Positions 35,175-44,296 of a stretch of 64,000 bases of DNA are shown here, in pieces. The notes below the pieces were generated by a model. That model saw nothing but the letters and a program-made list of their open reading frames with translations, had not been told where the DNA came from and did not search any database. Positions within the stretch are counted from its first letter, which is position 1; every line of letters starts with the position of its first letter. Where the stretch lies: NCBI GenBank assembly GCA_030817875.1, contig JAUSZU010000001.1, positions 310,001 to 374,000 of the forward strand, in the 5' to 3' direction. The stretch comes from Flavobacterium sp. W4I14. Its GTDB lineage: Bacteria; Bacteroidota; Bacteroidia; Sphingobacteriales; Sphingobacteriaceae. A program made the position numbers and the translations under genes.

Positions 35175-36251
35175 ATGCTTTTAATCATGAAGAAAAATTA
35201 TTTTTACGGTGCAAAATTTGTACTGATAATCTTAGCGGTAATATTGCTAAATGCCTGCAAAGTTGATACACTGGAACAGCTTGGTGCGCTTGGACAAAAG
35301 GTATCCCTTGTGCAGGTAACCAGCGGGCAGTTGCTGCTCAAAACAGATAATATTGTTATCGATAAGCAAAATTTATTAGTAAGAAGGGCATTGGGGCTCG
35401 CCCTTTCCGGCCTGGAAGAAAATGCGGGCTTTACTGCAGATATACAGCTTGATTTTAATGATGTTCCATCTGGTTATGATAAAATGACCGCTGCGGAATG
35501 CTTTTTATCGGTGTCTGCAAGTTCGAAAGATCCCGTTACCACCGTAAGTGTTCCAGCTGGAATGCCGCAGGGTGCTTTTTACATCAATATTACCAAAGCG
35601 GCAATAGATGGGCATGGGGGAAGGCCCGTAGCGGTAAAGGTAAGTTTGCTGAAGACGAGTAAATACAGCATCAATATGACTTCCCAATCGGTTTATGTAC
35701 TGATGAATACCTCAGAATTCGGTACCCTAAAAACCAATGTTACGGATACTTATTTCAAAAATGCCATTTTCGCCCGGCAGCCGGGAACAACCGATAGGTT
35801 TGTAAATCTGGCAGACTGGACGACTAATGGAGCGATGAAGAATTCCCGTCCCACTGGCGCAGGTTACGATCAGAACGTTGGCTATCTGGGAATTGAGCGC
35901 TGGAGCGGTGGGGATAGTCCAATCATCAATGGAAAAATCTATCAGACTTTTACCCTCCCTGCTGGTAATTATACAATTGATATAGATATGAAAAAGGTGG
36001 CAGCTGATAAAGATTCGTATTTTGTTGTCAGCGATGGGGCGACGATTCCGGATGCCAGTGGGATTGCAGGGGCACTTGTTCAAAAAGGGATCACCAATGA
36101 TTTTAATAATAAGATCCTGACAGTCGACTTTAAGTTAACGGCACCCAAGCAGGTTTCGATCGGTTTTTTGATCAACATCGATCAGGGCACGCAGAAAATC
36201 ATACAGGCGAGCAGTATCAAAATGTATAAAATAGAGAACCTTTTTGAATAA
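35175..36251 (+). CDS. DUF1735-containing surface glycan-binding-type lipoprotein
   Basis: 358 residues (354 if ATG 35187 is used). Lipoprotein signal with lipobox LLNAC. The N-terminal half looks like DUF1735, a beta-sandwich found in surface glycan-binding lipoproteins behind SusD genes; the C-terminal half (about 185-355: WTTNGAMKNSRPTGAGYDQN ... YQTFTLPAGNYTIDIDMKKV) is a jelly-roll of the DUF5013/CBM-like kind. It follows SusD by 3 bases and precedes a terminator, so it ends the PUL1 operon. Likely role: extra glycan binding at the surface. Confidence 0.8.
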   Translation: MLLIMKKNYFYGAKFVLIILAVILLNACKVDTLEQLGALGQKVSLVQVTSGQLLLKTDNIVIDKQNLLVRRALGLALSGLEENAGFTADIQLDFNDVPSGYDKMTAAECFLSVSASSKDPVTTVSVPAGMPQGAFYINITKAAIDGHGGRPVAVKVSLLKTSKYSINMTSQSVYVLMNTSEFGTLKTNVTDTYFKNAIFARQPGTTDRFVNLADWTTNGAMKNSRPTGAGYDQNVGYLGIERWSGGDSPIINGKIYQTFTLPAGNYTIDIDMKKVAADKDSYFVVSDGATIPDASGIAGALVQKGITNDFNNKILTVDFKLTAPKQVSIGFLINIDQGTQKIIQASSIKMYKIENLFE

Positions 36252-36268
36252 GGTTTTGGTTTTAGCGC

Positions 36269-36298
36269 CGGCCCCGGGATTTCGGGGCCGTTTTTTTT
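36269..36298 (+). terminator. Intrinsic terminator ending PUL1
   Basis: Perfect 8-bp GC-rich stem (CGGCCCCG / CGGGGCCG) with a 6-base loop and eight T, 18 bases after the stop of the DUF1735 gene. Confidence 0.93.
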
Positions 36299-36329
36299 GA
36301 TTTAGCTGTTTTTATCGAATTACCGGAGG

Positions 36330-37343
36330 TCAGCTCGAATCCCTGATGATCAAAGCTGTTTTTAGGGTGACAGTCTGTGCTTTCCAGTCTTCTATATTCC
36401 GGTCGATCTGGTCGATAAGCAGCTGGGCCGCAACCCTTCCCATTTCCTGTATCGGCTGTTCCACGGTTGTCAATGCAGGTTCTATAAATGAAGAAACGAT
36501 ATCATTGCTGAACCCGATCACTGCAATATCTTCGGGGATCTTCAGGCCTTTCTTTTTGATAATCCTGATTGCCTCAATAGCGGCAGGGTCATTTATGGCA
36601 AACAGCGCATCGGGCCGTGGCTCAAGCGATAGAAAGTAATCAATATGCTGTTCCACATTTGAAATGGTTAGATCATAGTTTACGATCAGTTTTTTATCAA
36701 ATGGGATTTTATATTTTGTCAGCGCATTGGTATAACCCTCTTGTCTTTTTTTGCTAATGGAGAGCGATTGCGGGCCGGAAAGGTGGGCAATTCTTTTTTT
36801 GCCCCTTTTGATCAGGTGCTCTACAGCCGAAAAGGCGCCTTGTGTATCTTCAACAAGGACCTTTGGCACAATCATTTCATCACAGACCCGGTTAAAGAAG
36901 ACAATTGGAATGCCTTTTCTTTGAAATACTTTTAGGTGTTCAAAGTTGGCAGTCTCTTTAGTGATGGAAACCATCAGCCCATCAACCTGGTGAACGAGCA
37001 TCACTTTCGAATTTGCAACTTCTGTGTCATAGCTTTCATCCGATTGGCTGATGATGAGGTTATAACCCGCTTCTTTTGCCTTTTGCTGGGCGCCCATAAT
37101 GACTTGGGGGAAGAAGGACCTTGAAAATTCGGGGACGATAATACCAAGGGTCTTGCTTGATTTTTTGATCAGCCCGATGGAAAACATATTCCGTTCATAT
37201 TCCATTTCACCGGCCAGTTTTAAGACCTTTTCCCGGGTCTGCTGATGGACATTTGAATGGCCGGTCAATGCCCTGGATACTGTGGATTTTGATATACCGA
37301 GCTGGCGGGCAATATCAATGATGGTAATCTGATGTTTTTTCAC
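36330..37343 (-). CDS. LacI-family transcriptional regulator (PUL2)
   Basis: 337 residues. N-terminal LacI helix-turn-helix (ITIIDIARQLGISKSTVSRA) and hinge, followed by a periplasmic-binding-protein-like effector domain (TLGIIVPEFSRSFFPQVIMG, GLMVSITKE, HLIKRGKKRIAHLSGP, DALFAINDPAAIEAI, VIGFSNDIVSSFIEPALTTV). It is divergent from the PUL2 SusC gene with tandem inverted repeats between them, so it very likely controls PUL2 and itself, using a sugar released from the substrate as effector. Whether it represses or activates cannot be told from the sequence. Confidence 0.94.
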   Translation of the reverse strand: MKKHQITIIDIARQLGISKSTVSRALTGHSNVHQQTREKVLKLAGEMEYERNMFSIGLIKKSSKTLGIIVPEFSRSFFPQVIMGAQQKAKEAGYNLIISQSDESYDTEVANSKVMLVHQVDGLMVSITKETANFEHLKVFQRKGIPIVFFNRVCDEMIVPKVLVEDTQGAFSAVEHLIKRGKKRIAHLSGPQSLSISKKRQEGYTNALTKYKIPFDKKLIVNYDLTISNVEQHIDYFLSLEPRPDALFAINDPAAIEAIRIIKKKGLKIPEDIAVIGFSNDIVSSFIEPALTTVEQPIQEMGRVAAQLLIDQIDRNIEDWKAQTVTLKTALIIRDSS

Positions 37344-37362
37344 AGGAGTAAATATACTGTTT

Positions 37363-37448
37363 TTGGGAATGCTCCCAAAATTGGGAACATTCCCAAAGTT
37401 AAAACACCCTGATAAAGTTCACGAATTTTGTGAATCGGCATAAATTTG
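37363..37448. promoter_or_regulatory. Tandem LacI-type operators and PUL2 promoter
   Basis: Two adjacent inverted repeats lie 20 bases from the LacI start: TTTGGGA-ATGC-TCCCAAA (37362-37379) and TTGGGAA-CA-TTCCCAA (37381-37396). Both are perfect in their arms. Downstream, TTCAC-N7-GTGAA (37418-37434) is a third small inverted repeat, and TAAATTTG (37441-37448) matches the -7 consensus exactly. The SusC ATG is 133 bases after this box, leaving a long leader. Confidence 0.75.
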
Positions 37449-37581
37449 ATCAACCAAATAACTAATTGAGGGCTTATTCTGTATCAATCTGCCGTTGGGC
37501 AAGAGTTTTTTTCCGTTCTGCAGGATGGAAGCGGTACATCGCAATAATCTTCTAATTAGTTTAAGCTAACCAGATAATAAT

Positions 37582-40500
37582 ATGAAAATGAAATTTACAC
37601 TTTTGGCTTTTATGCTAATGTGTACAACTTTAATGTTCGCACAGCAAGCTCAGACCATAAAGGGAAAAGTTAACGACGAGACAGGGCAGCCCTTAGTTGG
37701 TGCAACCGTTTTGTTGACGATCGAAAAGAAGACCGTGGCAACCGATGTGGACGGTTATTTCAGTACTGTATCGAATAATACAGCCAATAAAATCCAGATA
37801 TCTTTCGTGGGCTATAAAACAAAAGAGCTACCGCTTTCCGATTTTGGCAGGCAGCTTACTGTTTCGATGGAAAAAGAGGGGATCAATATGGATGAAGTGG
37901 TGGTAGTGGGCTACGGAACAGCCACTAAAAAAGATTTAACTGGTGCAGTTTCTACCTTGAGCGGAGACTTACTCTCAGACCGGAAAACAACAAGGGTGAG
38001 CCAGGCGCTTCAGGGAGCCGTTCCTGGAGTTTCGGTGACCCGTAGCTCCGGCGGGCCAGCTGCAGGAAGCACCATCAGGATCAGGGGCATCACTACCCTT
38101 GGTGTTAATGATCCTTTGGTTATTGTGGACGGCGTGCCCGGTAATATCGACAATATCAGTCCTGATGATATCGAAAATATTTCTGTACTGAAGGATGCTG
38201 CCTCTTCTGCGATTTATGGCTCAAGGGCAGCGGCAGGGGTGATTCTGGTGAGCACAAAAAGAGCAAAGAACGGACAGGCCAGTATTACCTATAGCGCAGA
38301 CTTTGGGTTGGAGAAAATAACTTCGCTGCCAACATTTGCCGATGCGGCTACCTGGATGCGACTGAATAACGAAATGAAAACCAATGATGGTTTAACGCCG
38401 GTTTATGCCAACGATTTAATTAACAATTATGCAAGCTTAAATGCAGCGGATCCAGATAAATACCCCAATACCGACTGGCAGAAAATCTATTTTAAGAACT
38501 CTGCATTTCAACAGCGGCACAATCTGGATATTTCACTTGGAAACAAGAATGTAAGATCCAAAGTAATATTCGGTTATCTAAACCAACCGGGGATGGATCC
38601 AAACCGATCCTTCGAGCGTTATTCTTTTAGGGTGAACAACGATCTGACCATCACTGATAAGTTGAGTGCCAACGTGGATTTCGCGTTCTATCGCGCCCAG
38701 GCTTTTAATGCTGCATCTAGCGACCTCTATGCGGTAAAACAGTTGCCCTCAATTTATGATGATTTTTATAGTGATGGCAGATATGCTCCTGGAAAGGATG
38801 GCGTAAACCCATTGGCCAATAATTACCTGGGTGGAAATTACAATAGCCGCAACAACCAGCTCAATGCCAGGCTACAGTTAAACTATGATGCATTTAAGGG
38901 TTTTAAGCTGTCAGGTGTGTTCGCCCCTCAACTTGGCTTTATTAAATACAGTACCTTTAATAAGATGGTACCTTACTCGGCGTTAAACGATCCGTCAGTG
39001 GTGATCAATACATTCAGAACAACCAATTCACTGACCGAGACACAAGGCTATTCCCAGGCAATCAATGCACAGTTGCTGGCCAATTATCAGTTTGAACTTG
39101 CTACAGACCACAAATTTACTGCCCTTTTAGGATTTGAGAGCAATGCTTTCCGTGATGAAAGCTCGGGACAGTACAGAGACGGTTATCTCCTTACAGATTA
39201 TCAGGTGATCGACGCGGGCTCTCAATTAAATTGGTCAAACAGTGGAAACGCAAATGAGAGCGCTTTAAGATCATTTTTTGGACGTTTAACCTATAACTTT
39301 AAAAACAGGTACCTGGTTCAGACCAATTTCAGATACGATGGCTCGTCAAGGTTCTCTCCGGAGAATCGCTGGGGATTTTTCCCTTCGGTTTCTGCGGGCT
39401 GGGTCATTTCGGAGGAAAATTTCTTTAAAAACAGAACACCGTTTTCGTTCCTGAAGTTAAGAGGATCCTGGGGACGGAACGGGAACCAGCAGATCGGTAA
39501 TTATAGCTATCAGGCGCTGGTTTCACTCGGTTCAGCACTTTTCTATAATTCGGCAGGACAGATTGTGCCTGCAAGTATCGGTAACCAGGAAGATTTTGCT
39601 GTGCGGAATAAAACATGGGAAACTAAAGAGGATTATGATATTGGTATCGATGCTGCTTTCTTTAATAGCAGATTAACCTTAACAGCAGATTACTTCCACA
39701 AAAACACCTACGATATCTTATTGAACCTTCCCATTCCTTTAAACACAGGTTTGAATACCACTTCCCAGAACGCAGGTAAACTGATCAATAACGGTTGGGA
39801 ATTACAGCTTAGCTGGAATGATAAAATTGGAGAAGACTGGAGTTATAGTATTTCGGCCAACCTATCAGATTTTAAAAATAAAATAGTCGATCTTAAGGGC
39901 ACTTCCACGCTTGGCGATCAGGCCCTGCTTGAAGGCCAGCCTTATAATGCCTGGTACGGATATGAAAACCTGGGCTATTTTAAGGATGCTGCGGATGTGG
40001 CCGCCTCGGCAAAGTTGACCGGTGCGGAAAAACCGGGCGACATCAAGTTTCGCGATATCAATGGGGATGGAAAAATCACGGCTGATAAGGATAGGGTGGT
40101 ACTGGGCAATTCACTGCCAAGGTATATGTATGGTGGAAACGCAAGTATCAAATATAAGCAGATCGATTTTGGATTTTCTTTTCAGGGGATCGGAAAACAG
40201 CTTGGCAAACCGGGTAGTCTGATGTATCAGCCCTTTACCGACAACTTTGGCAACGTGCCAAATTATATGGTAGATAATACCTGGACACCTGAACGCCCGG
40301 ATGCGAAATACCCGAGGCTTACTTACAATAACCGTGGAGGTAATTTTGCTGGCTCGGATTTTTACCTATTCAATTCCGCATACTTCAGGCTTAAGGACAT
40401 CACGCTAGGCTATACTTTTAAAGCGAAATTATTAAGCCGTATTGGCGTCAAGAACGCAAGGCTCTTTGTAAGTGCCACTGATCTGTTTTCGCTCAGCAAA

Positions 40501-40587
40501 TATCCTAAAGGATGGGATCCTGAAGGCGGTCAGACCGATAACCCGATCGTCACAACCTACTACAGCGGTTTAAGTGTCACCTTTTAA
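37582..40587 (+). CDS. SusC/RagA TonB-linked outer-membrane transporter (PUL2)
   Basis: 1001 residues. Signal peptide (MKMKFTLLAFMLMCTTLMFAQQ), carboxypeptidase-regulatory-like domain (about 25-105: GKVNDETGQPLVGATVLL), TonB-box-like MDEVVVVGYGTATKKDLTG, plug (VSQALQGAVPGVSVTRSSGG ... IRGITTLG ... VLKDAASSAIYGSRAAAG) and a beta-barrel ending TTYYSGLSVTF with a terminal Phe. TonB-driven importer of oligosaccharides with the SusD protein encoded 11 bases downstream. It heads the PUL2 operon under the LacI-type operators. Confidence 0.95.
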   Translation: MKMKFTLLAFMLMCTTLMFAQQAQTIKGKVNDETGQPLVGATVLLTIEKKTVATDVDGYFSTVSNNTANKIQISFVGYKTKELPLSDFGRQLTVSMEKEGINMDEVVVVGYGTATKKDLTGAVSTLSGDLLSDRKTTRVSQALQGAVPGVSVTRSSGGPAAGSTIRIRGITTLGVNDPLVIVDGVPGNIDNISPDDIENISVLKDAASSAIYGSRAAAGVILVSTKRAKNGQASITYSADFGLEKITSLPTFADAATWMRLNNEMKTNDGLTPVYANDLINNYASLNAADPDKYPNTDWQKIYFKNSAFQQRHNLDISLGNKNVRSKVIFGYLNQPGMDPNRSFERYSFRVNNDLTITDKLSANVDFAFYRAQAFNAASSDLYAVKQLPSIYDDFYSDGRYAPGKDGVNPLANNYLGGNYNSRNNQLNARLQLNYDAFKGFKLSGVFAPQLGFIKYSTFNKMVPYSALNDPSVVINTFRTTNSLTETQGYSQAINAQLLANYQFELATDHKFTALLGFESNAFRDESSGQYRDGYLLTDYQVIDAGSQLNWSNSGNANESALRSFFGRLTYNFKNRYLVQTNFRYDGSSRFSPENRWGFFPSVSAGWVISEENFFKNRTPFSFLKLRGSWGRNGNQQIGNYSYQALVSLGSALFYNSAGQIVPASIGNQEDFAVRNKTWETKEDYDIGIDAAFFNSRLTLTADYFHKNTYDILLNLPIPLNTGLNTTSQNAGKLINNGWELQLSWNDKIGEDWSYSISANLSDFKNKIVDLKGTSTLGDQALLEGQPYNAWYGYENLGYFKDAADVAASAKLTGAEKPGDIKFRDINGDGKITADKDRVVLGNSLPRYMYGGNASIKYKQIDFGFSFQGIGKQLGKPGSLMYQPFTDNFGNVPNYMVDNTWTPERPDAKYPRLTYNNRGGNFAGSDFYLFNSAYFRLKDITLGYTFKAKLLSRIGVKNARLFVSATDLFSLSKYPKGWDPEGGQTDNPIVTTYYSGLSVTF

Positions 40588-40598
40588 TCTAAACAAGA

Positions 40599-42260
40599 AT
40601 GAAATCAATATATATACACTGCATCTCTGTGCTTTTCATAGGTACTTTAGGTTGCAAAAAACTGGATAGGTTTCCATTGGACAAGCCCAGTACCGAAACT
40701 TTTTATTCCAATAAGACAGAACTGGATCTGGCGGTAAATGCGCTATACAACAGCGGCCTATACCCGCAGGATGGGGAAGAATGGAGTGATAATTACTGGC
40801 AGAGGACCGGTAATGGAAATGACTTTATCCATGGCACCACAACCATCCAGTCGGGTGCTTTTTCATCAGTCTGGCTGGCTGCCTATAAGGGGATAGCCAG
40901 GGCCAATGGGATTCTGGATAATATCAACAAGGCTCAGGATGTTACCTCGGCATACCGGCTCCAGGTTGAGGCGCAGGCTCGGTTCGCCAGGGCTTATGAG
41001 TATGGCATACTGATTACCCACTTTGGTGATGTGCCCCTGATCAAAACAACGCTTACGTTAACTGAATCCAAGACGGTAACACGGACATCAAAAGCCGTTA
41101 TCCAGAAGTTTGTTTACGATGAACTTGATTTTGCAGCCTCGGTATTACCAGCCAGTTACGCCACCGGCTTGCAATATTATACAAAAGGAGCTGTGCTAGG
41201 CATAAAAGCCAGGTTGGCAGTATCCATGAACGATTGGTCAACCGCGGCCGATGCGGCCAAGAAAGTAATGGACCTTAAGGTATATAGCCTTTATCCATCT
41301 TACCGCAACCTGTTTTTAAAGGCCGGGCAGCACAGTGCAGAGGTTATGCTTTCTTTTCCAAGGTCCACTACCTATAATCAGTTTTATGATATCCAGTATA
41401 CCATTAGCAGGAATACCGGAGGCTATGCCTCTAATATTCCAACGGTAGAATTTATCGATAGTTATGAATGTACTGATGGAAAAACAATAGACAAGTCTGC
41501 CCTTTACAACTTTAAAAAACCCTTCGAAAACCGCGATCCCCGGTTAAAAGCATCTATTGTTACGCCAGGAGAAAATTGGCTGGGCTATATTTATGAAAAC
41601 CATCCCGACAGTACCATGGTGTTCAGTACCAAAGACAATAAGAAAGTAACGAATAAGGATGCGAAGAATGCCAGTTTCCCTTTCGCCAGTTACACGGGCT
41701 ATCTATGGAAAAAAGCAATCGATGACAGTCAGGTTGCCCAATATAACAAGGTTGATCTGGATCAGATTGTGCTCCGTTATGCCGAGATCCTATTAATTTA
41801 TGCTGAGGCCAAGATAGAACTTAACCAGATTGATCAGTCTGTACTTGAGGCGATCAATATGGTGCGCGCCAGGGCTTATGGTGTTTCCTTAACGGCTACC
41901 GGATCTTATCCCGCAATAACAACAACAGTTCAGGCTGATTTAAGAAAAGTGCTCAGAAGAGAGCGGCGGGTGGAATTGGTACTGGAAGGGCAGCGATATA
42001 TGGATCTCCTGCGTTGGAAAATCGCTGAAAAGGTAATGACGGCCAAGATTTATGGAGTTCCGATAAATAAGGCTGACTATCCTTTCCCTGGAACACCGAC
42101 CTTTGATGAAAATGATATCCCCTCTTATGCAGCTTTCAGTTCGAAACTGTCCGTCCTGGATACAAGAGCTTTTAATGCCTCGAAAAATTATATTTGGCCA
42201 GTGCCTTATGCCGAGCTGACTTTAAACCCCGCTCTGGGACAGAATGACGGATGGAAATAA
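40599..42260 (+). CDS. SusD/RagB nutrient-binding outer-membrane lipoprotein (PUL2)
   Basis: 553 residues. Lipoprotein signal (HCISVLFIGTLGCKKLDRFP, lipobox GTLGC), then FYSNKTELDLAVNALYNSG, QVEAQARFARAYEYGILITHFGD, LRYAEILLIYAEAKIELNQ and the SusD-like ending PVPYAELTLNPALGQNDGW. Surface glycan-binding partner of the SusC barrel directly upstream. Confidence 0.94.
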   Translation: MKSIYIHCISVLFIGTLGCKKLDRFPLDKPSTETFYSNKTELDLAVNALYNSGLYPQDGEEWSDNYWQRTGNGNDFIHGTTTIQSGAFSSVWLAAYKGIARANGILDNINKAQDVTSAYRLQVEAQARFARAYEYGILITHFGDVPLIKTTLTLTESKTVTRTSKAVIQKFVYDELDFAASVLPASYATGLQYYTKGAVLGIKARLAVSMNDWSTAADAAKKVMDLKVYSLYPSYRNLFLKAGQHSAEVMLSFPRSTTYNQFYDIQYTISRNTGGYASNIPTVEFIDSYECTDGKTIDKSALYNFKKPFENRDPRLKASIVTPGENWLGYIYENHPDSTMVFSTKDNKKVTNKDAKNASFPFASYTGYLWKKAIDDSQVAQYNKVDLDQIVLRYAEILLIYAEAKIELNQIDQSVLEAINMVRARAYGVSLTATGSYPAITTTVQADLRKVLRRERRVELVLEGQRYMDLLRWKIAEKVMTAKIYGVPINKADYPFPGTPTFDENDIPSYAAFSSKLSVLDTRAFNASKNYIWPVPYAELTLNPALGQNDGWK

Positions 42261-42271
42261 TATATTAGAAA

Positions 42272-44290
42272 ATGAACTATCCAAAAATTAGATTAATTGT
42301 GTGCTGTATCCTGGTTTTGCAGACCTTTATGTTAAATGCACAGCAGAAATATGGTAAGATTTCCCTTAATGGTGAATGGCGGTTTTCGCTTGATTTTACC
42401 AATACTGGCCTAAAGCGCGGTTGGGAAAGCAATACCTATAAATCAGAGGGTGGCTGGGATAAGGCACAGGTGCCCCACAGTTTCTCAGCAGATGGCAGAT
42501 ACCTCTTTTATGAGGGGACGGGCTGGTACAGAAAACAGTTCGTTTTTAATGGTATGCCTGCAGATAGCAGGGTATTGCTGCATTTCGACGCTGTTTTTAA
42601 CAGGTCTGAGATCTGGCTGAACGGTAAGAAGATCGGGACACATGAAGGTGGTTATACTCCTTTCGAATTCGAGGTAACGAAAGGTATTATTCCTGGTAAA
42701 AATTCATTAGTGGTCAAGGCAAACAACCATTTGGATTCTTTGACGATTCCGACCATACTGAGCAATCCTGCAAATGCAGGGAATGTGGGCTGGGTAAACT
42801 ATGGCGGTATAACCAGAGATGTTTACTTGATGATCAAGCCTGAAACCTATCTCAAAAACGTAAAGATTGAAACAGCTCCCAATCTGGCGAAAGGAAACTC
42901 AGTACTGAAGATTAAAACCTTTATTGCAAATACAAAAGATCGTGACACCACAGTTAAAATAGGGGTAAGATTATTTAAAGACGGCAAGTTGGTCCCCGCA
43001 AAATTTAAATCAGTGCCGATTGAAATTGCCAAAAACAGCAATGGGAGTTCCATTACTGCCGTTGCCATTGATGCGAAGAACACCGAGCTCTGGAGTGTAG
43101 ATCATCCTAAGTTATACAGGGCTGAGATTGTGCTTGGTAGCGATACACAAAATGTAAATTTCGGTATCAGGAAGGTTGAGGTAAAAGGTGCAAAGCTTTT
43201 AGTAAATGGAGAAAGTGTAAAATACGGTGGGGGCAATCTTGTGCTCGATTATCCAAAATTCGGTTCGGTGGTGAATGATACCATTGCCGATAAATACCTC
43301 AGGCTGATGAAGCAGGGTGGAATGGAATTTCAGCGTTTGAGCCATTACCCTTTGCCTGAAACAATATTGGACTGGGCCGATAAAAATGGCATGCTCATTA
43401 TTGCCGAGGCCGGAAACTGGGGTTACGGAGATAGGGAAATGGATGATCCGGAACTTAAAGCGGTATATAAAAAACAGTTACAGGAAATGATGGAGGCAAA
43501 CTGGAACCATCCTTCCATCATCGCCTATAGTGTCGGAAATGAATTTGATTCGCACCACCAATCGGGCATAAACTGGGCCAGGGAAATGTTCTCTTTTATC
43601 AAGACTATTGATACCAGTAGGCTAAATACATTGGTCAGTAACAAACTTGATCGGACAAATGTTGTTAAGCCTGAAGACGAGGCCAGCTTTTATGCTGATT
43701 TTATCTGTTCGAATATTTACAGCAACTATAAGGGCTTTGAGGCTACCGTAAATAAGATCCAACGGATTTATCCTGAAAAACCGATACTCATAAGTGAATG
43801 GGGACAAAGAGCAGACCAGGTCAAATCCGAAGATGACAGGAGTCGTTATATCAGAGAAATCATGAGCCTTCTGAGAAAGAGTTCAAATGTAGTCGGTTGT
43901 TCCTGGTGGTCTTTTAATGATTACTATAGCAGGTATGCCGGTAGTAATAAAGATGGTTTTAGACCTTGGGGCTTAGTTGACTATACATTCAGGCCCCGGT
44001 CTGCTTACCAAGCGCAACAGGCTGAACTTTCTCCTGTAATCATCACCAAGAAGAGTTATTTGAACAATACGCTGATTATTGAACTTTCCGCCAGAAGTGA
44101 TTTTCCAAGCTATACGGTCAAAGGTTATAAACTCAGATTTCGTGATGGAAGCATCGATGTGCCGACGTTGAAACCCGGTCAAAAGCAGGAAATGAAACTT
44201 ATGCTGAAAGGGGATCCAGATACAGAAACACTCCATCTGGTTAAACCAACAGGCTTTGAAGTTTTTCATACCCTTATACAACTTAAATAA
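42272..44290 (+). CDS. Glycoside hydrolase family 2 (beta-galactosidase/glucuronidase-like)
   Basis: 672 residues with signal peptide (LIVCCILVLQTFMLNAQQ). Jelly-roll (about 25-190: GEWRFSLDF, GTGWYRKQFVF, IWLNGKKIGTHEGGYTPFEF), Ig-like domain (about 195-295) and TIM barrel (about 300-590) with QRLSHYPLPETILDWADKNG. Candidate acid/base is Glu424 in SVGNEFDS and nucleophile Glu509 in ISEWGQ. It is shorter than the PUL1 GH2 and lacks its extra C-terminal domains, so it has a different specificity within beta-glycosides. It follows SusD by 11 bases in PUL2; next to GH53, beta-galactoside cleavage is the best guess. Confidence 0.9.
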   Translation: MNYPKIRLIVCCILVLQTFMLNAQQKYGKISLNGEWRFSLDFTNTGLKRGWESNTYKSEGGWDKAQVPHSFSADGRYLFYEGTGWYRKQFVFNGMPADSRVLLHFDAVFNRSEIWLNGKKIGTHEGGYTPFEFEVTKGIIPGKNSLVVKANNHLDSLTIPTILSNPANAGNVGWVNYGGITRDVYLMIKPETYLKNVKIETAPNLAKGNSVLKIKTFIANTKDRDTTVKIGVRLFKDGKLVPAKFKSVPIEIAKNSNGSSITAVAIDAKNTELWSVDHPKLYRAEIVLGSDTQNVNFGIRKVEVKGAKLLVNGESVKYGGGNLVLDYPKFGSVVNDTIADKYLRLMKQGGMEFQRLSHYPLPETILDWADKNGMLIIAEAGNWGYGDREMDDPELKAVYKKQLQEMMEANWNHPSIIAYSVGNEFDSHHQSGINWAREMFSFIKTIDTSRLNTLVSNKLDRTNVVKPEDEASFYADFICSNIYSNYKGFEATVNKIQRIYPEKPILISEWGQRADQVKSEDDRSRYIREIMSLLRKSSNVVGCSWWSFNDYYSRYAGSNKDGFRPWGLVDYTFRPRSAYQAQQAELSPVIITKKSYLNNTLIIELSARSDFPSYTVKGYKLRFRDGSIDVPTLKPGQKQEMKLMLKGDPDTETLHLVKPTGFEVFHTLIQLK

Positions 44291-44296
44291 TATAAT

